Shown: one piece after another, positions 14,400-25,799 of the stretch
How the letters are laid out: each line of letters opens with the position of its first letter
Position numbering within the stretch: the stretch's first letter is position 1
Assembly (NCBI GenBank): GCA_027704905.1
Contig: CM051001.1
Span: 21,130,110-21,194,109 of the forward strand
Source: Muraenolepis orangiensis
Taxonomy: Eukaryota > Chordata > Actinopteri > Gadiformes > Muraenolepididae
Direction of reading: 5' to 3'
DNA length: 64,000 nucleotides
Program-made: the position numbers and the translations under genes
The notes under the pieces: generated by a model
What the model saw: only the letters and a program-made list of their open reading frames with translations
What the model was told of the DNA's origin: nothing
The model's database searches: none

Positions 14400-14790
14400 C
14401 CTGGAGGGGAACCAGGGACCAAGGGACCAAGGGTACAAAGCCTGTCTATCCGCAGCACTGGAACCAGTGACCAGGAGACCACAGCCTGTCTACCCCCATC
14501 ACTGGAACTAATGACCAGGGGACACCAGCCTGTTTACCCCAGCACTGGAACCAGTGACCAGGGGACACCAGCCTGTCTACCCCCATCACTAAAACCAGTG
14601 ACCAGGGGCCCACAGTCTGTATACCCCCATCACTAAAACCAGTGACCAGGGGACACCAGCCTGTCTACCCCCAGCACTGGAACCAGTGACCAGGGGACAC
14701 CAGCCTGTCTACCCCAGCACTGGAACCAGTGACCAGGGGCCCACAGCCTGTCTACCCCCAGCACTGGAACCAGTGCCCAAAGGGCCGAAA
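14400..14790. repeat. Minisatellite, unit about 44 bp, roughly 8-9 copies
   Basis: Units of the form GGAACCAGTGACCAGGGGAC, ACCAGCCTGT and CTACCCCCAGCACT repeat head to tail with point changes (for example GACACC/GCCCAC, CATCACT/CAGCACT). The array is diverged at its left end. No conserved protein reading is evident. Confidence 0.85.
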
Positions 14791-15656
14791 GCTTGGTTAC
14801 CCAGCACTAGGAGGAGGCGCAGGATGGCACAATGTTCCATCAAAGTGGGAAAGTATAACGTGTCAACACTGTTTATGGCACAGCTGCGGGTTGCAGCAGG
14901 ACTGAAAATAAATTTAAGGAGACAAAGGAAAGTGTGAGATAGAGGAAGAGAGAAAAGGAGAGGCAGAGAAGGACAGGGAGAGACAGGGAGGAGGGTAGTA
15001 GAGGTAAAAATAGAGTGAGAGAGTGAAGCGTGAAGGACGGAGAGATATTGGGAGAGAGAACGAAGGTGTGAGAGTGAGACAGAGAGTCTGAGAGATTGGA
15101 AGACCGTGATGAGACGGAGAGGGAAAGAGAACAGATGGGATGGGTGGACTTTAATTAGAGAGGATTGTGTACAAAAGTAATAAATACATCAGACTAAATA
15201 AAAGGACATAAAACACTGAAGCACAGCACAGTGCAGTGACCAGAAAAAAAGGGCATTCGTCCAAGCACAAAACATAATTCTTCCAAGAAGTGACCTCCTA
15301 AAAAATCCCCTTGATACGTTGGAGGACGGTCAGGTTCCCAAGTGACGGAAGCTTCTGGCACCAACAAGGTATAGCCGGGGCTAGTCCTGTAAGAAGTCCA
15401 TTTTGATATCGCAAGGCCTCTTATCCCCGGTCGGGAATCTGAAGCCAATTATCGGATTAAAAACAGCAGAAAAATCCCTGTGATCCTGTTAATAATCCCC
15501 CCGGTTTGCTTGCAGCAAGGTGGCGGGCCCCTGCAGCGTGTCAGCTGATCGCTTGTACAAGTACAAGTACAAGTACAGGTCCCAGCCACTGCAGTGGCGT
15601 TACAATATCCACCACAATGTTGCTACACATCTTGACCTGAGAGTCAACCCTCTACA

Positions 15657-15880
15657 CTGCGGTGATTCTCAACCTTGGGGGGGTGGCAGAGCATATGGCA
15701 AACCTCAAATCGTTAGAACCAAGCCCATGAATAAACTAATGTGTCAATGTTAATTCATGTTTCGATGGCAACGCTGAAACAAGTTGCGCTCAATTTGGGC
15801 CCAAATTGTTGCAGCTTTTTGTTCGCTCAATGTTTTTAACAGTACATGAAGCCATTGTTGATACTGCAATATTGGATATG

Positions 15881-15918
<38 letters not shown>

Positions 15919-15962
15919 GGGGTTTTGACTTAATGAATAATGACACCAGTTGTGAACCACTG
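15657..15962. mobile_element. Putative hAT-like MITE containing a (TA)n array
   Basis: The left end CTGCGGTGATTCTCAACC and the reverse complement of the right end (CAGTGGTTCACAA) resemble each other and known hAT termini. The flanks read CTCTACA and GTCTACA, a plausible decayed target-site duplication. A (TA)n run occupies about 15881-15916. There is no transposase, so it would be non-autonomous. Confidence 0.45.
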
Positions 15963-16720
15963 GTCTACACGGCAGCACCTCAGTGTGTTTTGTCTTACCG
16001 ATGCCGTTCCAATGTTTGTCTTATTCCAGCTCGGCTCATGAGAGTACCCCCACTGTGGGGGACGCTGTTACAATGCGGGGTGCTTATTACAAGCTGCTGA
16101 CTTGCTGGGCTCAGAAGCCCTATGTGCTATGAATTCCATGGAAAGGGAATCCATGTCTCGGCGCCCCTCACCTGAAACGTCTCTGGTAGCGTTTGCTCAA
16201 GGTGAATTTCCATGGGAACTCCAGGTGAATTCTACATGAATCCTTTATTGGAATTCTGGTTGAAGTGAATTCTCTGACTAAACTGAGTCCGTAAGGTATT
16301 GTCAATGCTGTTCATTGGTATTCATGTGAGTTCTCACTACATGTCTCTTTACTCGCCCTGTGTGTTCTGCACTGGTCATTCCTTTGGTCACTATGTTGTT
16401 CAACTTGTTTCCTTAAATGGAGTTTGAACATGGATGACGACATGCCTAGACACGATGGAACAACAACAATCAATTCGCTGCCCAACACGGGACTCCGGAG
16501 ATAACCACCCCGTGTGTTATTAAACCACTCCGAGCCAGTGTCTCTTGAGAGAGTGACACACACGGCCCGCACTCGGGGTTCTGAAGTCAGAACAATGAGT
16601 TATCCACAGGATATGAAGCATACGTGACATGGGAAAGTTCGGGGAAAGGAAAGACAACCCAATGAGAGAAGTAAGAGAAATCAAGGTTTCGCCAAAATAA
16701 TCACATTGTATTTTCCCCTT

Positions 16721-16722
<2 letters not shown>

Positions 16723-16769
<47 letters not shown>
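16723..16769. repeat. (AC)n microsatellite
   Basis: About 23 AC units in otherwise unremarkable sequence. Confidence 0.93.
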
Positions 16770-16773
<4 letters not shown>

Positions 16774-18150
16774 AAGACCTCTGAGCAACGATCCTGTCAT
16801 CCTGTTCCCTGGGAGTGTTCCCTGGGAGAGGAGAGAGCCGGTGTGTTCTTTGGTGTGACATTCACGGCCGGCACAACAGCTCTCACATTGTGTCGGAGGG
16901 CCTGACTTGGGTCCTCCACGGGAGATTCCACAGGATTCCAGAAAACACCGTTCCTGTGACTAAGGACTCTGTGTAAGGTCGTCGTCCCCCCCCCCCCCCC
17001 CACACACACACCCTACCCCCACCCCCCTTCTTTGAAACTGTACTCCCTGAGAGAGGCAGTGTGAGGCTTTACAAATTCCACAGGGTTTTTCAGAAGGACC
17101 CTCAACAACAGAAGAAAGACCTCTTGGAGATCAAGGCCAGCGGACCGGGGAGTGGTGACGCAACAACGGACTCGGTCGAGGTGTGGGGATAAGTGCAGCT
17201 GCCAACGTGCCCCAACAACAAGGAGAAGGAAAGTATTTCTTTGCCTTGTGGCCAAAGTCTCGTGGGTGAACCTTTCCCTCCCCCCGCCCATCTATCTATA
17301 CCTATACCTATACATGCTGTTGGCACAACCTGCCAAGAAACAAGACTTTTCTTGACGGCATCCCGCCTCCAGCTACTGAGTTCATTTAGGTGTCAAATGA
17401 TGTACATTATGATGATGGTTATATTAGGCATACACATGCATTAGTTATTTAGACTTTTTTTAAATGTTTTATTTTTTTAATTTACTTATTTCATTATTAT
17501 AGGTATTAAGTACGAGTTCCAAGAGAAGTGTCTATAGTCTATAGTGTAGTGGCTAGGGTTAGGACGTAGTGACCAGACATTCTATCTTTCTCATGTGTGT
17601 CCGGCCGGGATTTCAAAATCGCTTAAAATGTCCTTGATTCGGGTTTTGCTTCCTACTGTCGCATTACTTTACATTATTCGGCCAGTTCTCCTCATGTCCC
17701 GCCTTCTCGCACGCCACCATCGGTCGGTCATGTAGGCCACAACTCAAGCCTTTCACACAAACCCTCCAGCAATGAGAAAAATATTCCAAGATGCCATCAT
17801 CGCATTAGGTTTCCATGGAGTGTCCATGATGAGACTTTGAAGGCCGGTCTCCAGAGCTGAACAGCTCACACCAGGCTTTATCTGGTCAGAGGTGATAGTT
17901 GACAAAAAGAAAGTGGAGAAATGTGGAGAGGATGAGCTCATTGTAAAATCTAATCAAGAATGACAAAATCGAACATTGAGAAAAAAGATAGCGAGGGTAA
18001 AAAGAACATCCAGAAAAAAGGGATTGAAAATATGAAGAACGTGCTAATCAAAAAATCTAGGAAAAAAGATCCAAGAACGAGAAAATGTTATAATGTAGAA
18101 CAATACAGAGAATGAGAAATTCAAGAAAAAAGCTGTCAATCACACTGCAT

Positions 18151-18519
18151 GCGCAGAGAGACTCCCCATCTTCCACCACAGGCTGAAAACCCATCTCTTC
18201 AGGACACACTTCCCGGATCCTTCCTCGTAGCGTCAATTAAGTCAGTCAAAGTAGATTACATATTATAGATAGGAATATTTTGTTCTAGATATTGTTGCAT
18301 ATTGTTTGCCAACTTATTGTACTTTTTCCCTTACACTTTTGCCTGAATTATTGTACTTCTACCTGAGCCCTGGTTCAGTTATTGGAGACTTGTTAGAAAT
18401 GAAATGCACCTTTGACTTCTGGTGACGAGTTGTTCTCTTACCGTCCTTTGTTGAAACACACTACTGTAAGTCGCTTTGGATAAAAGCGTCTGCTAAATGA
18501 CTGTAATGTAATGTAAATG
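18151..18519 (+). repeat. Dispersed teleost repeat, longest copy in the window
   Basis: Same family as 4471-4592 and 39221-39400. It ends in CTTTGGATAAAAGCGTCTGC and TAAATGACTGTAATG, and includes the block TGACTTCTGGTGACGAGTTG. Its left part (ACTCCCCATCTTCCACCACA) looks like a decayed coding-type 3' end that often accompanies this repeat in fish. This is an old, non-coding copy. Confidence 0.7.
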
Positions 18520-20034
18520 CATGTGGCCGCATTGGCTGTGGACCTAAGCTAGGTTAGGCAAGTTGTTGCCAAGTTGTTGTGGCAAAATGGAGCTACCTAA
18601 ACATGTTACAAAGCATAAGGGTGATGCTGAAAAGCAAAGGGAGAAGAAAAGTATGACGCAAAATGTTTATTTGGACACTTTTTTGTGCCATATTTTGCGA
18701 GGAAAAACAACAAATTCCAGCATCTGACTAACTGGCGCTGCTAGCATGCTAGTGGTTTCAAATTTGAATGTGAACGTGTAAACAATGCGAAGAAGCTTCC
18801 TAACTCGTAATCAAAATAACTGTGAATTTAATCCAAAAGCCATCTGGTTCAGCATGGTAAGTATAGTACTATAGAAGTAAAAGTATTTACCCCCTAGCAC
18901 AGTCCAAATCAAAAGTATTCATACCCTGTCATGACAAGCCCACATTAACTCATGTCTAGTATTTGGTTGCATATCCTTTGCATGCCATTGCATATCCTTT
19001 GCATGCCATGACTTCCTGATCTGGTCTATGGTCCATCAACTTCAAAATATTAAAAAAATATTTAATGTACTCTTAATAGCTATATTATAACCTCTCTGTA
19101 TTTAAACGGGTGCCAATGGTTGGGGGAGACTAGATTAAACTGTCAATTATGCTGGTACAGTATGGAACACATGGTTGGCTGAATTGTGGTAAGTCATCAA
19201 GGTACAGGCAGTATCAATGATCTGTTCACATCTGTTAAAATCACAGATGCATATAGCCACTGGTCTTGTATGTTACATATACAAACTATAATCATTTTGT
19301 TGTAGGCTAATTGGTGTTACATCAACTCAACTCAAACTACAAATCAGTGTTTTTATGGGAAATACTTTTTTTGTCAAATAACCAGACATTTTTCAAGCGG
19401 CCACTGCCTCCCCATCCCTCCCCATCCTGTAGAGTGGGCCGGTCAGGTTCACATTTATGCTCCAGGCCACCCTGCTTTCATCCCAGCTCTTTACAGACTC
19501 CTACATGTACCAAGGGGTTTGCTAGTGGAGCCTGTATTCATATGTGTTCTATTAAACATGTTGAAGCATGTTGTACCGCTTCTTCACCGACCAAAGCCCA
19601 TTAACCCTTTTTCATCGTCAGATTTAATATTGAATAAGTTACTTATATGATCAGCCTAAACTGTACAGGTCAGTGCTGTGTGATGATGCACGTGTGGTTG
19701 TGTGTGTTGTGTCAGGGATAACATTTACAAGACATTTTGATGTAACATGTCACCGTCTAAGAAGATTAAGATTTAATTATCGTTTACTTTCTGTTAATTG
19801 TAGTTATTTTTTGTTAGCTCTATTTAATTATATAACTGTCCTGTAGTTTCTGTTGTGGCACATTTCCCGTCTGGGAATATAAAATACATATTTTCTTAAC
19901 ACATAAGTCTAGTTGAACTAGACTTGTGTTTTTTTGTAGTTTAAACAGACACACCTCATCTCCCATCATGCTCCCCCCAGAGCCTTACCTTGTGTGTTTT
20001 TTTTGTCTCTAGTGGTTGACCTGTGACCTGTACC

Positions 20035-20166
20035 ATGGCGGCAGCCAAACTGCTGCTGGACTCCAGTGTCAGGGCGGGGGTGGTACAGCGCATCGCCTTC
20101 ATCACCTTCTTCATGTGTGTGCTACGTGACTACGTCAGCCAGCTGCTCCTCCACAGCGCCCAGAAG
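20035..20166 (+). pseudogene. EMC3-like first coding exon, truncated
   Basis: From the ATG at 20035 an open frame gives 43 residues beginning MAAAKLLLDSSVRAG, with ITFF and DYVSQLL further on. This resembles the N-terminus of EMC3 (ER membrane protein complex subunit 3), which begins with a similar LLLDS segment, a hydrophobic stretch including ITFF, then R-YVS-LL. In EMC3 this region is the first membrane helix. The ATG is preceded by a splice-acceptor-like TTTTTTTTGTCTCTAG, so the exon seems to be copied at the DNA level rather than from mRNA. Right after CAGAAG (to 20166) the sequence changes into a repeat element, and I find no further EMC3-like exons downstream. I read it as a broken duplicate or gene fragment. 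The similarity was judged by eye. Confidence 0.5.
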
Positions 20167-20167
20167 A

Positions 20168-21226
20168 TTCACGATTCAAGATTTGTATTTGCCATATGCA
20201 ACAAGTACAATGGAATGCTTCCTCCCCATTCCCTCCCGCACTATGAATTTTCTATCCTATATAAATACTGCACATGTACATGTGTTGAATTGTGCAAAAA
20301 GCATTTAAAAAGCCAGTAGTGCAGCAGCAGCATGAATACAGTGCAGTGCAGTGCAGTACAGTGCAGTAGCTGTAATGAGTCCAGAAAGTCCAGCAAAAGT
20401 ATGATAGTATAATGTAATATGGATGACAATGTTATGATAGTGGCAGCACTCCTAGCAGTTCAGTACGCACACTGAAAACTAGCCTTGAACCTGGTAGTCC
20501 TTGTACGGATGCTGCGGAACCGGCAACCGGACTGCAGGGGGAGAAGAGATGGTGCCCAGGGTGGTTGCAGTCCTTTGGGATGGAGATGGCCTTCTTCTGA
20601 CATCTGGTCCTAAAGATCTCCTCGATGCATGGGAGTGCACACCTGATGATCTTATCGCCGTCCTCACGACCCTCTGGAGGGTTTTCTTGTCTGATCTCTT
20701 TGCCAGTATCGTTATCGTGGGGGGGAGAGGATGGTGGTTAAGCAGGGATATATTTAACATCATGAATCACATGATTTTGTTACATAACAGGTTATATTTA
20801 ACATCACAAATCACATGATTTGATTTGCTGATAACCAACAGCTCTCTCCACTCGCACCACAGAGACCCAGGTTGTGAACATTTCCTTTTCACTTTTCCAA
20901 AATGTTTACATTGCCAAGGAGACCAGCCTCGGTGGGAGTTGAACCTGCATCACCAGGGTTGACATTCACCCAACTCACTCAACTAGGCCACAGAGGTGCT
21001 GTCTGTGACATGGCTCCCCAGCTGGCCCCCCCCATCCCCTCGTCACTATATTGTTATTTTCATGTGTTTATGTTTATGATTTTTATTGTATATAGTATTT
21101 TTTTTTATAGTATTGTTTTAGAAATGTATACTGTGGGAGGGAATGGGGAGTAAAGCATTCTGTTGTACTTGGACAACAGAATGTTGTACTGTTGCAAATG
21201 GCACAATAAAACATCTTGTATCTTGG
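20168..21226. mobile_element. Repeat element of about 1.06 kb with inverted ends
   Basis: The left end (GATTCAAGATTTGTATTTGCC, then CTCCCCATTCCCTCCCGCAC) is similar to the reverse complement of the right end (GATACAAGATGTTTTATTG, then CTCCCCATTCCCTCCCACAG). The inner part at about 20495-20705 matches a segment common in fish (GATGGAGATGGCCTTCTTCT, CGTCCTCACGACCCTCTGGA). Related but partial copies lie at about 42895-43290 and 45900-46160. No transposase is encoded. It abuts the EMC3-like exon. Confidence 0.5.
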
Positions 21227-21285
21227 AGAGTGGGCCAGTCAGGTACAAATTCCCAGGCCCCTTTTTCGCCCCGCTCCGCTCCTGG

Positions 21286-21400
21286 TTCCAAGTAGTTTCT
21301 AGGGTGTTCTATGTGGTTGCTACGGTGTTGTAGGTGGTTGCTAGGGAGATCTGGGTGGTTGCTAGGATGTTGTAGGTGGTTGCTATGTAGTTATTGGTTT
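21286..21400. repeat. Short tandem repeat of GGTGGTTGCTAGG type
   Basis: Four to five degenerate units of about 20-24 bp with the core GTGGTTGCTA, a motif often tandemly repeated in fish genomes. Confidence 0.75.
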
Positions 21401-22066
21401 AACATTCTACGACTTGTATAAGTAATTGTAAGTAGTAGTATAAATAGTAGGTTTTGAGTCCTTGTATAGAACCTCAGTTGAACCTCTATTGTATGCAGTG
21501 TGTGTGCTACACTCACAGCTCCGCTGGCTAGATGTGTGTGTTATTGTTGGCGGCTACACTTCTAAACAGCGATTTTAATGTTATACATTATATTTTTTAA
21601 ACGGTATCACACTTAGACGCGGATTCTGTTGACGCTAAAGCTGCACACTTAATACATAAACAATTGTAAAAAACAAAATTAAAATAATAATGTATGATAA
21701 TGATAATAAAAAGTATGATAGATAATAGCAGTTGTGCACAGCTCACAATTAAAGTGCATTAGGGCTTACAAACAGGTGAAGATAATGGGAAAAGATGCCC
21801 TGGTCTCTCCGACTAGCAGGCTGGTTATTACGGTGTCACTCGTGTCAAGCAGCCAGGCGAGGCGGGGCACCGGGAGGGAGGAAGAGAGGGAGAGAGGGAG
21901 GGAGGGAAGTCTTTTCACAGACTTTTATTTGCGCCTCTCAACTGAGCAGGTTTCGGGGGCGTGGGTGGGGTGGGGGACAGGCACGTTCATTACGCCTCAG
22001 CATCTGGCTTCTGTTTTTTTTTTTTTTTTTATGTACGGACTACCACCAGAGGTGTGAGTCGATCAT

Positions 22067-22068
<2 letters not shown>

Positions 22069-22117
<49 letters not shown>
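22069..22117. repeat. (GT)n microsatellite
   Basis: About 24 GT units, preceded by a T-run near 22014-22030. Confidence 0.93.
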
Positions 22118-22118
<1 letters not shown>

Positions 22119-22802
22119 AGTGGACGACTTTATGGACGGTGGGAAGTCTACAGCTACCCGTCACACAGTAGACATGTTGAAGACCTGGGGAACCCGAATA
22201 CAAAGTGCGTTTGTGTGGAAAGAAAGCGCGACTGGGATGTGCACACCGGCTTTCAACACCGTTTAGAGGTAATGTACACGATACGGCAGCATTTTTTTTT
22301 TTAATATACAATATACAGTTCAATGATTACTTGTTGATGTGTCATGCTAAATATAGAGGATGGAGTGTGTCTTAAGTAGAGTGGCGTGGCTTTAAGGTGC
22401 GCTGCTTGGAGATCGCATCTTTGGCATTCTGGGCATCACAATGGAAGGCAGGGAAACGTCAACAGTGTTTGTTGTCTTTGGGATCCAACGGTTAGCTCAC
22501 TAGTGGACACTAGTGACCCGTGTTACGTTTGCACGTATAGTTGTGCGCTCAATTGATGCGCCAAAAGTGCTCTTGCGTATAGGCTGTCGTTCAGAAACGC
22601 TCAGCGCTTTCACACCAGTAATGTGATTTTTTACATTTGCATAACTAATGCAATCTAACGCAATGTCCCTTATACCAAACTTGGTGTAAGGGATGTGTTT
22701 CGTCGTGTGTTATCTATGTGTAATCGTTAACTTAATGAAGCACAACGGACTTCAACTGTCAACTTTGTTTGATACCTTGGAAATATCTCAGGAAGATCTA
22801 CC

Positions 22803-23434
22803 CAGTCACCATCACACAAACTCTATACAGTATCTACCATAGTCACCATCACACAAACTCTATACAGTATCTACCATAGTCACCATCACACAAACTCTAT
22901 ACAGTATCTACCATAGTCACCATCACACAAACTCTACAGTATCTACCATAGTCACCAACACACAAACTCTATACAGTATCTACCATAGTGACCATCACAC
23001 AAACTCTATACAGTATCTACCATAGTCATCAACACACAAACTCTATACAGTATCTACCATAGTCACCAACACACAAACTCTATACAGTATCTACCATAGT
23101 CACCATCACACAAACTCTATACAGTATCTACCATAGTCACCAACACACAAACTCTATACAGTATCTACCATAGTCACCATCACACAAACTCTATACAGTA
23201 TCTACCATAGTCACCATCACACAAACTCTATACAGTATCTACCATAGTCACCGACACATAAACTCTATACAGTATCTACCATAGTCACCATCACACAAAC
23301 TCTATACAGTATCTACCATAGTCACCAACACACAACCTCTATACAGTATCTACCATAGTGACCATCACACAAACTCTATACAGTATCTACCATAGTCACC
23401 ATCACACAAACTCTATACAGTATCTTATGTAGTC
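22803..23434. repeat. Minisatellite, 37-bp unit, about 17 copies
   Basis: Units read CACCATCACACAAACTC, TATACAGTATCTACCATAGT, with alternation of CACCATCACAC and CACCAACACAC forms and a few point changes; one copy (near 22930) lacks TA. Homogeneity is high, which suggests recent expansion or gene conversion. There are no unique spacers, so it is not CRISPR-like. Confidence 0.95.
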
Positions 23435-24484
23435 ACAAACTATGCAGCATATCCGACAGTGTATGTCAGCATATTTCATTAATAAAAGAGAGGCCATCTG
23501 CTTTGCCCGAGCCATCAATGTCATCAGTGTTCAATGTCTTTGTCAGACAAATAAAAAAAAAAACCTGGTGATATCAGGGTCACATATTTCCCAGGCAGAT
23601 GCGACAGTGTACGCTTTGTGCTCTCCGGCGACCTCACATTCGCTATCCTCCACCGCAACCTTATGTTTTGTTTCGCTGACACTCCAATGCTGAGATTTAT
23701 TAGGAATGATTGGAGATGTGTCCTCCAAAAAAAAAAAAAATCCAAATCCACCCCCTCTTCTGAATTATGACTTGGCTCCCGCCGGAGACCATCTTAAACC
23801 TTCAGTTTCTTGCGCGATGATTCACCCCCACCCTGCTTGTTGTTTGAGTCTTAAATGACTGGAGCCATATATATAAAAAAGGCCCCACCTTGTCTTTGTA
23901 TAAATAATTCGCTTGTCTGCTGCCGTGCCGAAACTTGTCCCCCCCTTTGGCTCCCTAAACACCTGCTCTGGTGCCATGGAACCCTCCGGGTGCATATTCT
24001 TCTAGACGGGATCAAATATCACCATAGACCTTATCGGTGCGCTCAACCCAAGCACCGCTCTCAACCCTCTAGACAGTGGATTCGGTTTATAATGACAAGA
24101 ACCCCGTTCTGACTGTAAAAAAACATTGGTTTTGTCTTGCTGTAACTGAACCAACTTTGATTCGTATTCAACCTATTTTATAGAATATATTTAGCATTCA
24201 AAAACCTTTTTGGTAAAGTCCTATGGACTAGACAATACAGCCACAAGAGGGTCATTGTTTCCAGATGTAATGAGATGATTGTTATGTATTGTGGCAGTCC
24301 AACATAAAGTGTTGTGTGATGCTGGTGACGCTCGCAAACATTATAAGCAATCGACCAAGAATGTACAGTACAGTACAGTAACTCAATTCAACATTCTTTT
24401 GGACATTAATCCATGACCTTTAAAAGTGATGTGTTCTGTCCACGCTCCCTCCCTCCTCCTGTGTTCCCAGTGTTTTCAGTCATC

Positions 24485-25696
24485 ATGGCGACATCACATC
24501 CAAACTGCCCCCTGGCTCACCTCTTCACCTCGCTGCTGGCGCTACAGCTCTGCCTGCCCCTCTCGCAGGCAGCCCTGCCCCCGCATCACCCCCACCCGGC
24601 CCACGTCCCCTCGCTGGTGCCTCACTCGCCCACGCCGCTGGCCCGCTCCCGCTTCAGCGCCCAGACCCAGTTGGACTTCAGCACTCACTGCAACTCCAGC
24701 TGCTTCCACCGGGCAGAGCAGGGGGCCCGGCCGGATGAGCTCAGCCAGAAGCTGGCATTCGAGACGCTCTACTCTGACGGCTCTCGCACGCTCACCGCCG
24801 TGGACGTGGAAGACGACGACGGCGGCGAGGTGGAGGAGTGGGAGGACGTCAACGTCCGCCTCCCCCCCCGCAGGCCGTCAAAGAGGCGGCTGAAGCGGCA
24901 GGTCGGATCCGGGCGGCACAAGCGTGTCCGGCGGCAGATCTACGGCGCCGACGGACGCTTCAACATCCGCGGGGAGAACTTCCTGTTGGACTACCCGTTC
25001 TCCACGGCGGTGCGCATCTCCACCGGCTGCACGGGCGTGCTGGTGTCCAACCGCCACGTGCTCACTGCCGCCCACTGCGTGCACGACGGGAAGGACTACG
25101 TCAAGGGGGCGCGTAAGCTCAGGGTCGGCTTCTTGACCCCGCCGTACCTAAACGCCACCGGGCCGGGTCAGGAGAACCCGGACCCCCCTCGGAAGGCCCT
25201 GGTTCGCTGGGTGAGGGTGAGGCGCACGCGAGTGCCCAAGGGCTGGATCCAGGGTCCCCAGGAGGTCAGCATGGACTTTGACTACGCCCTGCTGGAGCTA
25301 CGCTGGCCCCACCGCCGGCCCTTCATGCGCCTGGCCGTGGCCCCCTCGGCCGACGACCTGGCGGGGAAACGCATCCACTTCTCCGGGTTCGACAGCGACC
25401 GGCCCGGGGAGCTGGTGTACAGGTTCTGCCCTGTGGAGGATGAGTCCAATGACCTCATCTACCAGCACTGCGACGCCCGGCCGGGGGCCAGCGGCTCGGG
25501 GGTGTACGGACGGGTGTGGGACAGCACCCTGGAGAGGTGGGAGAGAAAGGTGATCGGCGTCTTCTCGGGACACCAGTGGCTAGAGATCGACGGGGAGAAC
25601 CGGGATTATAACGTGGCTGTGAGATTCACGCCACTCAAGTTTGCTCAGATCTGCTACTGGGTGCATGGGAACCAGCTAGACTGTAGTCACGACTGA
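24485..25696 (+). CDS. prss23: Serine protease 23 (PRSS23)-like secreted protease
   Basis: One uninterrupted coding exon gives 403 aa. I chose the ATG at 24485 because it begins a signal-peptide-like stretch (SLLALQLCLPLSQA) and lies 14 bases after a splice acceptor (GTGTTCCCAG, ending 24470); PRSS23 genes have non-coding 5' exons and one coding exon. The trypsin-like domain starts after basic cleavage motifs near residues 135-151. Catalytic residues fit: His197 in LTAAHC, Asp264 or Asp266 in MDFDYALLEL, Ser336 in GASGSGV. The C-terminus (CYWVHGNQLDC) resembles PRSS23 more than PRSS35, as does QIYG after the cleavage site. Human PRSS23 is about 383 aa; the extra length is an acidic then very basic segment at about 107-150. 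The exon is strikingly GC-rich compared with its surroundings. PRSS35 is the alternative but fits less well. Confidence 0.93.
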   Translation: MATSHPNCPLAHLFTSLLALQLCLPLSQAALPPHHPHPAHVPSLVPHSPTPLARSRFSAQTQLDFSTHCNSSCFHRAEQGARPDELSQKLAFETLYSDGSRTLTAVDVEDDDGGEVEEWEDVNVRLPPRRPSKRRLKRQVGSGRHKRVRRQIYGADGRFNIRGENFLLDYPFSTAVRISTGCTGVLVSNRHVLTAAHCVHDGKDYVKGARKLRVGFLTPPYLNATGPGQENPDPPRKALVRWVRVRRTRVPKGWIQGPQEVSMDFDYALLELRWPHRRPFMRLAVAPSADDLAGKRIHFSGFDSDRPGELVYRFCPVEDESNDLIYQHCDARPGASGSGVYGRVWDSTLERWERKVIGVFSGHQWLEIDGENRDYNVAVRFTPLKFAQICYWVHGNQLDCSHD

Positions 25697-25767
25697 GACT
25701 AGGCAGAAGCACTCAATGGACTTATGGACTCAATGGAATGTGGATAGTTGGTGTTGAGGAGAAGCCA

Positions 25768-25773
25768 AATAAA
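25768..25773 (+). terminator. Polyadenylation signal of prss23
   Basis: AATAAA lies 72 bases after the prss23 stop codon, with further AATAAA-like copies just downstream. This implies a very short 3' UTR. Confidence 0.7.
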
Positions 25774-25799
25774 GCAATAAATAAAAGAGAACCCTCCGG

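Larger units (their letters stand above)
12873..19999. other. Gene-poor interval with minisatellite and repeat copies
   Basis: I find no supported coding exon. Contents: a 44-bp minisatellite (14400-14790), a polypurine GA-rich stretch (about 14935-15135), a hAT-like MITE (15657-15962), an (AC)n array near 16723-16769, a C-run near 16985-17001, and a dispersed repeat copy (18151-18519). A short frame beginning at the ATG near 13363, just after a splice-acceptor-like CTCTTCCAG near 13291, encodes about 45 residues that I do not recognise. Confidence 0.45.

Noticed and set aside
19425..21270. Weak similarity between 19430-19470 and 21230-21265 (AGAGTGGGCC-GTCAGGT) flanking the EMC3-like exon and repeat
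   Set aside because: Too short and diverged to claim a flanking duplication without alignment.
22803..23434. Regular direct repeats resembling a CRISPR array
   Set aside because: The 37-bp units are contiguous with no unique spacers, and the DNA is vertebrate; it is a minisatellite.
24838..25573. Additional long frames inside the prss23 exon on both strands
   Set aside because: They are shadow frames produced by the GC-rich codons; only the protease frame has catalytic motifs.
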